Source: Opisthorchis felineus
Taxonomy: Eukaryota; Platyhelminthes; Trematoda; Opisthorchiida; Opisthorchiidae
DNA: 64,000 nt
Assembly (NCBI GenBank): GCA_004794785.1
Contig: SJOL01006389.1
Coordinates: 64,625 to 128,624 of the forward strand
Direction of reading: 5' to 3'
Shown here: one piece after another, positions 36,821 to 47,830 of the stretch
Position numbering within the stretch: position 1 is the first letter of the stretch
Layout: every line of letters starts with the position of its first letter
Position numbers and translations under genes: made by a program
Notes under the pieces: model-generated
Database searches by the model: none
Told to the model about the DNA's origin: nothing
Seen by the model: the letters and a program-made list of their open reading frames with translations, nothing else

Positions 36821-37975
36821 GTGCGTAACCGGGAGAATATGTAAATTTAATTGTTTCGTTACCAATAATCCAACGAAAAATTTGAAGGAACTTTGGTGGT
36901 CGATTTTTTTTAGTTACAGAGCTTGGTAACGGGTTTGTCCGTTGGTTTACGTCTACGTCCAGATGGATCTGAAAATTTTCGAAATGAATGGAAGACATTC
37001 TCAGTTTAATCAGATGTCAAAAGCATACGGTTCTTTGGTACCGCTAGCCATTCTGTTCTTACAGAAACTGACATGCAGTATTCCCCGTCTATTATTAACT
37101 TAAAAAAACCAAGAAAAGTCGGTCGTATTGGAGAGCTGAATTTAAAACGGGGACGGCCATATTCGGACACAATCGCATGCCAGGCATAGCCATCCTGTCA
37201 AACTGGAGAGGCAGTTGTTTCTGGGATAGGTGGTAGACAGAAGTACTGTGTACAGAATTTCACCACACTGGCGAAAAAACTTTGCTCTGTTGGTTTCGTG
37301 TGACATCTCACGAGGAGTATTTAGATGTTATATGAGTTATCAGAGAACGTCAACCTCCAAAGTCACGTGTTTGTTTTACTCTTACTGAGGGGGCTAACTA
37401 GTACCAGCATGAAGATATCGCCACTTCGACCCATACTCGCGTGGGATGGTATTGCCTGACTGGATGGTAAATAATGACCTCCTGGTGTTAGACACTTTCT
37501 AGGGAACTCATCGAAAAAAAAACGGCATTTCACTGATTCTACTGTTGAGCGCCGACTATGGTAGCCGCGATCCGCGACAGTATTGGAGCCGGCTCATCCT
37601 CTCACAAGTTAATGTGAACAGACGGTGATTAGTACCTGTCGATAAAGCTCACGTTCAGGAAATGAAGTCATCAAATAACTTCATCCAAATGTGTATCCTG
37701 ATTGGTTAACTTTCTCCCTTAACCTAGCAGAAAGCTTCAGTTCTGTCAGTAGAACTTGCTCGGCTAGCGTGCAGACAAGCGTCCAGAAAATCAAAAATTT
37801 AGAAAGAGCAACTTCATTCGTTCTGTTGATATACACATGTCGAAAAAAGGCAGGAGGTGGACTGACATCCTCAGATGTTTCATAATGCAGATGGAGGGTT
37901 GATTCTTGCGTTAACAACCGGAAGATAAATTACTGTAAGTTCCTGAGAAGCGTAATAGCCTTTTGAAACAACAAA
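36821..37975. other. Region 3' of the EGLN gene
   Basis: No separate gene is seen. The minus-strand frame at 37681-37904 (ESTLHLHYETSEDVSPPP at its start) could be a further exon of the EGLN gene. A donor GTTAGT (at 37980) and an acceptor ...TTAACGCAAG (ending 37905) would join the two in phase with a 76-bp intron. This is only a possibility. Confidence 0.3.
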
Positions 37976-39250
37976 CTAACCCACATCTGTGTTCGAATTG
38001 AATTTCGTCAAAAATCGCATCCGTTCCTCGCTATCAAAATACCATGTAGAGATAGCGAACCGTTCGTCAACCTCAGCCGTGGGGAACACGGGTTGGACGC
38101 GATGGGGGGTCCGTTCATCTGCGTAGAACAATACAAGTCTGTCAAGGGTGGGTAAGATTGCGAGAGGAGAGGAATCTGCCGATGCAGTGTTGTCAGGATC
38201 TGCAGGCGACTGTTCACTATTCTCGCCGTTGTTTCGACGTGGCCAGATAATCAGCTGGCCACCCCAGTTTCGTTGCCAAGTTGGATTCAAATAGTACAAC
38301 GCTGTTAGAATACGACCATCTGCCAGGTTAGATGGATTGTCGTAGTGAGACACATATCCAACACCGTTTGCTTGTTTCTGATAGACAGAGAGGGCGGACC
38401 AACTACGTGAGTCTACGTGGGCTTGACAGGCGTTTCTGTTAGTCAGTGTGCAACCCATTGATCGAACAACCGCATCCAAGTAGAGCAGCAGTAGACGAAC
38501 CTCTGGGAATGAAGAGGCAGTTTTTCCCAGGGAATTTGTGTCATCAGGGTAGAACCACGCAACCAAATCAGTTCTTATAGGTTCTGTAGGTACGAAGTCG
38601 GCGTTCCGATCATCAGAAGACAATTTCCCAGCTCGAAACAGGTGTCTCTGATAACACCAACAGTCGCGCGCCCATTGACACAGCCTAGTTGCCCGGGTTA
38701 GTCCAAGTAAATGTTTGATGGTGAAGAAACCATGTTGTTGGAGTGAACGACTGGCGATAGCGCCAATTCTTCTTATGCGTTCCACGAAAGCATCACGACA
38801 TACGCTTTGTGTGAGGAAGGAATGCTGTATTGCATGCTCCCAAAGAACCAAAAGACACGCCTCCCAGCCACTGGGAATACGAATGTCTAAATGTCCCATT
38901 TCTCTTGATTTCTTCCTTTTGGTAGCTATCCTATCGGTTTCTTTGAGACGTGCACGTTTTTGTCCAGGTTTGAGTGACTCCGAGGAAACCGTTGGTGGCG
39001 GACAACACAGTATCTTCCAACCGGGCACGCCATCCGGGACTTCGATCTCACCGGCAAGGAAACATGAAATTCTTTTCAAATCAGTTAGAACGTGAATGTC
39101 CGCGCTGCCCATTCCGGGTTTGCCTACAGCTCCGATTTCGTTATGAAGGGTAGTCTCCAAAAGATTATCGTACACATCATTTTCTGAACATGTTGAGAGG
39201 GGTGCGTCGGAATCCGGCATTGGCGGCGAATGAATCGCTTTGTCTGACAT
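37976..39250 (-). CDS. HIF prolyl hydroxylase-like protein (EGLN/PHD family)
   Basis: An uninterrupted 424-residue frame whose C-terminal half is an Fe(II)/2-oxoglutarate dioxygenase of the EGLN/PHD type. These enzymes hydroxylate prolines in HIF-alpha and so act as oxygen sensors. Seen, numbering from the ATG at 39250: HGFFTIKHLL (173-182) opens the domain. IRTDLVAWFYPDD precedes the core. GVGYVSHYDNP carries iron ligands H302 and D304 and a conserved Tyr at 299. ALYYLN and GGQLIIWP follow. LDRLVLFYADERTPHRVQP carries ligand H383, and ERFAISTWYFD carries R397, the expected 2-oxoglutarate-binding arginine. All key residues are present. About five extra residues lie between H383 and R397 compared with human PHD2. 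A basic run at 98-116 (KRAR...KRKK) may be a nuclear localisation signal. No MYND finger is seen. An in-frame stop lies at 39290-39292, so ATG 39250 is the best start. No intron interrupts the frame. Confidence 0.9.
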   Translation of the reverse strand: MSDKAIHSPPMPDSDAPLSTCSENDVYDNLLETTLHNEIGAVGKPGMGSADIHVLTDLKRISCFLAGEIEVPDGVPGWKILCCPPPTVSSESLKPGQKRARLKETDRIATKRKKSREMGHLDIRIPSGWEACLLVLWEHAIQHSFLTQSVCRDAFVERIRRIGAIASRSLQQHGFFTIKHLLGLTRATRLCQWARDCWCYQRHLFRAGKLSSDDRNADFVPTEPIRTDLVAWFYPDDTNSLGKTASSFPEVRLLLLYLDAVVRSMGCTLTNRNACQAHVDSRSWSALSVYQKQANGVGYVSHYDNPSNLADGRILTALYYLNPTWQRNWGGQLIIWPRRNNGENSEQSPADPDNTASADSSPLAILPTLDRLVLFYADERTPHRVQPVFPTAEVDERFAISTWYFDSEERMRFLTKFNSNTDVG

Positions 39251-39330
39251 GACAATATCGCTCACAAGTGACACATGGCGAATGACAGTTCACGCATAGT
39301 TAGTGCACGTGCTTGGGTCGAACATCCAAG
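39251..39330 (-). promoter_or_regulatory. 5' flank of EGLN gene with CACGTG element
   Basis: GCACGTGC lies about 55-60 bases upstream of the EGLN start (39305-39312). It contains the RCGTG core of a hypoxia-response element and is also an E-box. EGLN genes are HIF targets in many animals, but a 6-bp match can arise by chance. Confidence 0.25.
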
Positions 39331-42300
39331 ACACCATCCGATGGCAGCTCATGCTTCGACTCACATCAACGCACAATGACACAAGCCGAGTGCGTCAAGT
39401 GCGCCTACCGTCGTAATCGATCAACGGACAACGCCAAGCGAGCGCTGAAGCTGGCGGAAACAGACGGTTGGTTGATAAATATGCCAAGGTCGTCTCGAGC
39501 CACTTTATCTGATTGGTCGGTTTGTTACCAATACAGTGTGCAGACCGATCCGCGCAGACAGGCATGACAGAATGGAGTGCACCACTGCATCCAGGGCCTC
39601 TGCCTGGAATGCGCCTTCTCTTCATCGAGGAAGGCCCACATAGACTTAAGCCACAAATGTGCATGGGTCGTCCACTATCGGCGTGCGTCTGAAACTGGAT
39701 TGCACGTTCATTCAGGGATTTAAAAATTCATCTCATAGTTTGCTACGTATGATTATTTCAATGAAAACATTCTGCGAGCCAGGCACACCAGACAAACTGT
39801 GCATTTGACCTTCGGGTCATGGAGTACTTCAGGTCCTTGATTCGAAGGTCCTAGCCTATGGTACAGCGCGCTTCCTAATAGGGCCGCCCAACAGCATTTT
39901 GTCACCTACGGTTCAATCACATCTAGGTATCCAACCGATAAAGTGTAAAACCAAAGGACTCAAAGTTGAAGCCCGTTTAATGGATCGTGTATGCAGATGT
40001 CCAAATGGCTGCTGATATCAACCGATGGCTGTACATACTTCGGTGAATAAGTGTTCATAAACGGAAACCTAATCTTGTATGACCTCGGACCAATAAATTA
40101 ACTGAGCTCTAGCACCATAGAGTCAACTCACCAAATTACACTTGCTCCAGTATCACATCAAGCGGGACAGTGCAGTTAGGTGGTCTGACATGAAGACACG
40201 CGTTAACGTGGGTTGAAACTATTGACTGAAGCGCACGATGGATAGGATTCGGGGTTCTCCGCCGCCCATACTTTGAAAGCAAATGTCTTGAGTAATGGAG
40301 TTGCAGAAGGCCGTTCGGAAACAATCAGGTAAATTAATTGTTCTGGTAGATGTTAAAGTTCTCATAGGACAGGAAAATCCAACTTCGTATTGTTCTACTG
40401 GTGAACGGTCTGCCTTCATTTTGCGGCATATGGTGTAGATAGCATTTTTCAAAGTAAAGATCTGGCCATCCTAATAGCAGTAGCCAACCTTCTGGAAAAA
40501 TCTACCACGCTTACTTCTTTTTCTAGCTGCAAGGTCGGTTGTTGCAATTTTACCAACCAGTGTTGAAAATAAGGCCCCCCGTAGGCTACCTGAAGTATTC
40601 GCGGAAGCCCAAATGAGTGACGCGCGAAATCACAAACCAAAAATTGCGAATTTTTCAGATTTAACAATAAAACGTGGTACTGTACTTACAAAAATAAGTG
40701 TGTGAAAGGGATACAAACCTCAAATTTTGAGGATTTGCTGCTAAAGTGTTGCACGAATTGGTGCAAGTCCAAAGAAAGCCCGAAGAGAACGGCAAATCGA
40801 TCTGAATTAACGACAAACGTGCGCGCACAGCAAGTGGTCAAAAGGGGCGCGTAAAATATTTGTGAAAGTTGGTTTGACATGTCAAGGGTCAAAGCTTACA
40901 TGAGGGATTACGGCTGAATATCGAATCCAGGAGGTAGACGAAAACAGTGGGTCCAAGGAAGAGGACGGTTCGAGTGAACTAATTTCTACGATCACGAGGC
41001 ATTATATCAACCCTTAAGGGTGTAAAACCATGGTTGAGAGGACGCTAATTGAGTTTTACAGGGTCGTTTTCCAAACACTACCATTATTAGTAGGGCTCGT
41101 GTGGGGTTATGGTGGGCTCTAGTGCAGTAGTTTTTTGGTTTAAAATCATGCAAATTGGTTCAGAATACTCCGTGGCTTTTCATTCTAGAATAGTTTTAAA
41201 AATGGTGTAAAATCTCATTTTCAATGTTCTGTTTTCTGCAGGTGTAAGAACGCACCAAACAAAGGCGTACAAATGCGGTGGCTCCGTCAGTTCTTATCAC
41301 GGTACACTTTCGCACTTCACATTACGATGTCATGAAGCAAGTGGTACACTTCACAAGCTACATAACGTTTTCAGTTGAAATTGGTCAGAACACGAAATTT
41401 CGGGCCAAACTGCGTGACTGAACAGTTTTTGCAAAAATTTGGGACATTTTTTGTAATGGGCGATAATGAAAGCAGGAAACTGTCTACAAAATGAAGCTTA
41501 ATTTTCGTGGCACCAAAACTTGGACCGAAACCTCAACAGACGAAGATGCGATCGGTTGATGTCAGTCATTGACTCTCAGTCACTGGTGGGGGGCTGCAGT
41601 TTTAAACTATCGACAACTTCGATCACTATTGGTTGCCAACCCACATAACTCCAAGTTTACGGAGTGGGATGAGTCCCCCAAAGCAAAAGAAGCTTAGGTG
41701 TACTGTGAATAAATTGGTCCTTCAGAACGAACGACACTCACGGAGAATGTCTACCTAGTTTTTGTTGCTGGATGTTCTCTGTTGATGCTACCAACTTCTA
41801 TCGATCACACGAACCCCACATTTTTATATTATTATTAAATATAATCTAATTTGGTATATGTATGTATAATATATGTGATATACTGTATATAACGATATAA
41901 TTTACACCGATGCTAGGTTATTGATATTCTGACCTTCAACTATATCACCAGGTGTATATACTAAACCCCCTTTATGAAGACTACCTCTACCACCCGCAGA
42001 CATTACAACTATGATGAAAGCTAGGACACCATGGTCAGGAAGCCACCACCTCCATGACGCCATCCTGACTGACAGCACCAGATTTTACTTGGGTCAAGGC
42101 TTTTATGCGATCCAGTCACTTGTTCGCTTCCACCGTAGAAATTTTTAATCCTACTGACATAGCTTAACACAATGAGACTACGTTACATTGGACTGTAGCA
42201 GGTTGCGGGCTGTATGACACTCCAAACGCACAATGGTTCATGAAGTCCTAATTGTTCGTCCGTATGGTTGTAGGTATGTTTTCAAAGTTTTCTGCCAAAT

Positions 42301-44585
42301 CCTGACGCTATAAACTCCGATGTTCACAAGTCCACGAATTTCATTATCGTTATCCATGAAGAGTAAACTTAAAAGTGTCAAATTCTATGTTTGTTAACAG
42401 ACTTCTTCTTGGGGCGGGCAAAACATATCACGCATGAACTTCAAAGGAAGTTTCACGTAGGCACCGTATGTGTTTTATCCTGAAATGTTGTGTGTGTTAG
42501 TGAGTAAGCCACAGTGATTGCTTCAGCTGTTGAGTAAGATCTAATGGGGTGTTCCCTTCCTTCCGGTACATGGTATATCTCCTCTAGAAAGCACAACATC
42601 GGTGGAAACTACTGTTTGAAGCGATCGCTTGAGAGGAAACAATTAACACTGTATCTTTTTAAAGAGAACAAACTCTGAACGAGCAAACATTTTACGTGGT
42701 TTCCCAAGAACAAGAAAGTGTGTTGGTGTGGTTACTTTTTGAGGGACCCATCAAAAGTGATCTCTTTCTACATGCGACCTTCTCTGGGAAGAACGTAACA
42801 ATTAAAAGAACGTAGAAGGAATCACCTAAAAGTGGCCTTTGCATAGGATGGAAATAACGGTAGGTGGTTAATTCGATCTTGATGCCATCAGTTGGTTATC
42901 CAACAGAACGCGTTAAAGTCAGTTTCAAGTTTTCGCCACAGAGACATTTATAGTTTTTTTTTAGCTTTCTGTGGTGTCTCACAAGGTAGCTACGTCATGC
43001 CAAATCCAACAGGATTGGAGTGAGGCGGTCCTAATTAAGGGTGTGGACACTTTCGGAGGGAGAACTGTATTTCAATTTTTGGCAACTGAACTACAGTACC
43101 TGCTGCAAAAATGAAGTTTATTTTTGCCTTTGAAGAGTACTTGTTTTCAGCTACAGCAAACGTGGTGATGGATTAATATAGATCCAGCTCCTAATGTCAG
43201 TGCAGAGATTAATTTCCCCGCCGAGTGCGGAAAACATTTGTAACCGATTGGACCTTTTCAGGATGGTGGTAGTGTGAGGATTTCGTCCTGCCAGTGATCG
43301 CAGTCTTTCTTTCGGATACATTTAGCTTTAGCGCTTGTCTGGAAATTTTTTTACAACTAAGAGGAACAATGTTGCTGTAGAGGTTTAGAGTATGGACCGG
43401 GCTTCTCCGAACAGTTAAACACCAGTGGATTTTGTTGGATGCATTCTGGAAGAGTGTGAAATATTATGTGGAATGCTTTATAACAATTGAAGTTCTTCCC
43501 GTTGTGCGGCTGGGTTTTTTATCAAGGCGGTTTGTGTCAAGAATTGGCTGCAAATAGGTGTTTTAAATTTAAGTCGTTGTGAAAAGGGTGGATACTTGAA
43601 ACCGAAAAAAAGCACACATTGAGGCTTTGTATCAAAGGACGAACAAACAATTCAGGCTGGCGAAACGGTGCTCGCATATTCTGTGGACTATCTTGGGCTT
43701 TTCGTGTGAAGTTTGAAAACTTTTCAGCGAAGATCTCAATGGGCCAGAGGTAAGACTCTGTTGGATGAAGAAGTTTCATTTCGAGACTGAATAACTTGGA
43801 TCGAAGTGTCTAGAAAAGTACCTACAGTCTAATTTCGACACAGCTGACCAAAGTTGAACAAATGCTGTCTCCAGGTTTGAGGTTTGGGGTTCCACAAACA
43901 CGAACTGATAAACCTCATATATAACTCGAATTTGACCGGCGAAAAGAACTTGCACCGGCCAACAACGAGAAAGCTGTTTATAATGGGCAAGTTCGATGAA
44001 TTTTTAGGTTATTGGCCAATTAAGCTGACCACAAAACATAGTCAATCCATAAAGGAGTTGTGAAGGATGACCGATGTGGATACTCACAGCCCGACGAAGT
44101 TTCCGGACATATAACGCCGGTTAAGAGTGACTGCACCTCGAACGTAAAATTTGCATTAGTAGACAAATGGAAGTCCAGGTCAGACACTCAACAAGGTCTT
44201 TGCTGAGATGCAGCTATCAAGGAAATCTCAGCTGCTGCCATTCTGTAACTGCATGGCAGCGACTTAAGTCAGAGAATCAAGAACAATGGGGGCGCAAACC
44301 CTAAGAAGGAAGGATTCCCCGAAGATATACAAAGTGGACATTCAGTCAAGATCCAAAACAGAAGGAAGTCTTACTGTCATAAACATGCGTACTGGCCAGT
44401 TGATGTCCTTTATCCAATCTGAAAGACTCCTCACTGCTAGAAGATCTCAGTGGCATTTGTCAAATTTTTTAAATTGCACTATTGGGTACATTTGTGACGT
44501 CCCCAGTTAATGCCGATTAATCGCTCACAAATTTTACTCTGCTTTGATTTCTTATTGGACTTCACTGGCATTCAAAACACCTCAC
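39331..44585. other. No recognisable gene
   Basis: About 5.2 kb with very few long frames. It includes an AT-rich, TA-repeat-like stretch at 41820-41905 and a set of plain, low-coding segments. No RNA gene or element recognised. Confidence 0.5.
41820..41905. repeat. AT-rich degenerate TA repeat
   Basis: TTATATTATTATTAAATATAA followed by TATATGTATGTATAATATATGTGATATACTGTATATAACGATATAA-type sequence. A low-complexity region with no coding potential. Confidence 0.75.
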
Positions 44586-45054
44586 GTACTATTCCATTTA
44601 TTTCTCGAAGACTTGATTTCGTTATGTACTGGAAGTATTCAATCTGATTTAGGAAGAATTTTCCCACTGAAGTCGGGATGTCCACACATACCGCAGTATA
44701 ATTTAACAAGGTAACTACGTTTTCCAATGGATTCGTAGGAAGCTTGACGAAACGAATTGACATTTTATTTGACTGGACCCTGTGGTCTAGTGTTAGTAGC
44801 TTCCCCCTGATCTGGGCTAACAGGAGCGACCCGCCTGCATACATTTCCCGAATCCACGGCTCTCCTTCTCTTTTACTGAGGCCTGTCGCCGAGATGAAGG
44901 GAACTTCACCTGGCAAACGCGATGATGTTTCACCGTCTTTCTGAATAAATTTAAGCCAGGTGTCATTCTCTGCAAACGTAGGACAGGGCGGGTCTTTCTT
45001 TAGGGCCTCTAAACACACTGTAGCCAGATATATGAATATAGCGAGCGAATTTTT
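44586..45054 (-). CDS. Possible internal exon of an unknown protein
   Basis: A 469-bp minus-strand open stretch bounded by a plausible acceptor (TTTGTCTGATTTTACCGGCAAG ending at 45055, pyrimidine-rich) and a plausible donor (GTGAGG starting at 44585). It encodes about 156 residues with a protein-like mix of charged and hydrophobic residues, for example EGEPWIREMYAGGSLLLAQ and DHRVQSNKMSIRFVKL. No start codon ATG or family was recognised. The open frame extends a few codons beyond each proposed splice site and then stops. A chance frame of this length is possible in 64 kb. Protein search and RNA reads would decide. Confidence 0.35.
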
Positions 45055-45385
45055 CTTGCCGGTAAAATCAGACAAACGTCACATGGCAGAGAAGTGACCA
45101 TGTAGGTTTACATGCCCTTTTGGACTCCATTTTGTTTGTTGACGTTTCTAAAACCTATCGTCCTTCAACTGAAAGCAAATGATCCGTTCGCGAAATACAT
45201 TCATTTGCATGCCAGCTTGTTTTTAACAGGAGACTCAAATGAGTCCCAGCCGAATCTGTCGTTTGTGATACACTTTAAATGAGTATGTCGCATAAACGCC
45301 GCTCCATGTTTCATATGGTACAGTATTCGAGTTACCGGAGAACATTTTTTTCAAAGAATCATCACTCATAATGTTGCTGAGAGCA

Positions 45386-45440
45386 CTTCGATGCCACCGG
45401 TTCTGCTCTTCCTGGAGCTCATCAGTTGGACACAGTCCCC
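45386..45440 (-). ncRNA. Hammerhead ribozyme, degenerate (copy D)
   Basis: CTGATGAG and ACCGGT (45396-45401) are kept. The GAAA block reads AGAA and the residue at the cleavage position is G, so it is predicted inactive. Helix II is GCTC/GAGC. Confidence 0.7.
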
Positions 45441-45536
45441 GAGAGGTTCAGCTGGGATTCAGTGTACAAATGAGTTCAGTTCGCGAACTTCGTACAATGT
45501 GGGTTCAGCTTGAACATAAGGTTTACGGAAACTCGC

Positions 45537-45590
45537 GGATTACGTCTACCTGATGAGTCCCCATAAGAGCAAAACTGGTCAAGGGCCGTC
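45537..45590 (+). ncRNA. Hammerhead ribozyme, degenerate (copy E)
   Basis: CTGATGAG at 45550-45557 and the GTC triplet at 45578-45580 are intact. The second core block is AAAAC (G12A) and the stem III palindrome is ACTGGT with a central G.T pair. Predicted inactive because of G12A. Confidence 0.72.
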
Positions 45591-45710
45591 GAAGAATCCT
45601 ATGAGTAGTGAAACACACTCATTTTCAAACTAATTTGGTTTTGCGGGAGATTCACCTGGAACCCAGCTGAATCCCTCGTTTATGCATTACGTCTGTACAG
45701 TACTATGAGT

Positions 45711-46180
45711 AGTTTTTCTTCAAACAAAACATCAGTTTCTGTTGAAAATAAAGCCAAAAACGCGTTTATTCTTAGGCTCTTCAAAGCCCGGGTCAACAAG
45801 CGTGGCGCTCTATTTGTTCTTGTCTTTCAATTATCAAGAGAAATACATCCCATAGGCCGTGATACTTAATGTTCCATAGGTCACACAAATGCTTTAGCTC
45901 GTGTCATTACGAAGTGTCCATGGGGTATCTCAGATAGCACAAAAGTTCCTCAGTGATGTGAATGCCTGGATCGACCTAATTCCAGTTGACATGAAGTACT
46001 CAATGCACTTTAACTACGACGCACTGAAACGAAGGAAACACTGTCGATGCAAAAGTTATTTCCGTGTTTCTTCACAACGCATGATAACCCCAAACATACT
46101 GCCTGCTGCCTAACAGGAAACGGGTCTTCATAGAAAAGCTTGAATTTTCTAAAGGACTACTCTTATTTTTTTCCGACTAG
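45711..46180. other. No recognisable gene
   Basis: A 70-codon plus frame (45901-46113; NAWIDLIPVDMKYSM in it) is not recognised. It directly precedes the truncated LINE. Confidence 0.35.
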
Positions 46181-47830
46181 TTGACATTGTACGATCCCCC
46201 CTGTGGTTACCTCAGGGTGAGAAGTTTGACCCCGGTTGTAACGAGACTGTTGGCGTCATTTGTCCCTCTTCGCCTTATGGTGGATCGTAAAACACTGACT
46301 CGAGAGCAGCAGGCGGGATTTCGGCCTGATATGGGTTGCGTTCACCCAATCTTCATGCTCCTTCAGGTGCTAGAACAACGCCATACGTATAAGCGACCCA
46401 CAATGCTGGTATTCCTGGATTTCCAGGGCGCATTCGACTCGGTTGACCGGTCTGTTCTTCTTGACACGCTTGCCCACCAAGGAATGCCCCGGAAGTTTGT
46501 GGACATAATAAGCTCTTCGTATTCTCGCACTTCCGGCCGTGAGAGTATACAGCAAGCTCTTCAGAAGCTTCTGTGTACAAAGCGGTGCCTGTCAGGGATG
46601 CCCACTCTCTCCTTTCCTGTTCACCTTCGTGATCGATGAAATCATGAGATGAACGCTGGAAGGTCTCCAAAACCCCGGTGTTCAAATAGCCTGTGATGAA
46701 AACCTTGTCGATCTGGAATATGCAGACGACATCGTTCTCGTCTTCGAAGAGGAGGAGAAGGCGCAGGTGTTTTTGGATGAACTGACCAAATCCATCCCGT
46801 CCTTTGGTATGCACTTTGCACCCACAAAGTGTAAGGTCATGCTCCTGGACATGCAGTCAATGAACACGCCACTTACAATCCAGGGAAAGGCACTGGAAGT
46901 TGCGGAGCGTTTTACGTATTTTGGAAGTTGTATTAGTTCTGATTCTAGCGTAACAGGTGAGGTCAATTCACGAATCTGCAAGGCTCGGCTCATGTTTGCT
47001 AATTTGAGACACATATGGCGTCAAAGTGGTGTATCCCTGAATCTCAAGAGACGTGTGCATCAAGATACAGTGCGGGCTGTTTTGTTGTATGGCTGTGAGA
47101 CTTGGCCTGTTCGAGCAGCGGAACTGGAACGTCTTCAGGTATTCGACAACCGTCGTGTCAGAACCATAGCTGGTGTGGGTTGGCGCTGGTGAATCCATAA
47201 CGAGGCGATTAAAAAGCGGGTGTTCGGTTGTCCAACGGGGACTTCCATTGAAGAATGTGTCCAGCACCAGAAGGTGCGTTGGTTAGGCTATGTATTCCGC
47301 ATTCCAAACCATAGTTTGCCGGAGAGAACGCTGTTTTACGTGCCCAACTCAGAGTAGCGGAAGCAGAGTGGTGGCCAGCCCTTGACCTGGCAGAGGGCTA
47401 TGAAGGTGGTTACGAAACGCTTGGGTGATTTCGGCGCCACTCACCTTCCAGGATGGGGACCGCGTGATCCCCACTGCGCCTGGTTAGAGACGCTGCAAGA
47501 TATGGCTGTCAACCGACGTCACTGGCGTTCTTGTTGTCAGTTCCTATCCACATTGCCTGTGTGTGAGTGTCTGGAGATGTAGGCACCTCGGAATGACTGT
47601 AGTAAGCTGGCACTAAGTCCCTTCCCCATCCACCTTTATTCTTTTCTTCACAATAAGGCTTTCAAATAAATCATGGTTGTATGGCAACGAAGCGTCGGTG
47701 TTGAACACTGATGTCATGCTGTCGATGTTGTTGACGGTGATGATGTACGAAAACACTTTGGTGATAGAAGACTCCATCCGCATTAGAGACCTCCGAGTAA
47801 GTACTAATCTCACGAGTGAAACGTCATGCT
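46181..47830 (+). mobile_element. 5'-truncated non-LTR retrotransposon (RT and C-terminal region)
   Basis: Plus strand. It starts inside the RT fingers (LTREQQAGFRP), then has palm motif A LVFLDFQGAFDSVD and motif C YADD at 46719-46730 (LEYADDIVLV). These are followed by ERFTYFGSCISSD, LLYGCETWPVRAAELERLQV, GTSIEECVQHQKVRWLGY and a C-terminal GWGPRDPHCAWLETLQDMA ending at a stop at 47579-47581. The pattern is that of the abundant RTE-like LINEs of flukes. Lesions: a frame change near 46531 explained by loss of two bases, an in-frame TGA at 46650-46652, a TGA at 47190-47192 and a TAG at 47355-47357. The endonuclease is absent (typical 5' truncation). The stretch to about 47830 is probably the 3' UTR. 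Dead copy. Confidence 0.9.

Larger units (their letters stand above)
45186..45710. repeat. Hammerhead repeat, two copies in opposite orientation (D and E)
   Basis: Copy D reads on the minus strand (ribozyme 45386-45440, followed 3' by body sequence down to 45186). Copy E reads on the plus strand (body from about 45441, ribozyme 45537-45590, then an arm at 45611-45682). The two ribozymes point away from each other with about 100 bp of shared 5' body between them. Landmarks include CATGTTTCATATGGTAC, CGAACTTCGTACAATGTGGG and GAACATAAGGTTTACGG. Both ribozymes carry core changes. Confidence 0.78.

Noticed and set aside
39313..39664. Opposed 84- and 89-codon frames upstream of EGLN
   Set aside because: Mirror frames without family similarity. 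They could cover a promoter or untranslated exon, but nothing supports a protein.
45901..46113. 70-codon frame with NAWIDLIPVDMKYSMHFNY
   Set aside because: Protein-like, but no family recognised and too short to support.
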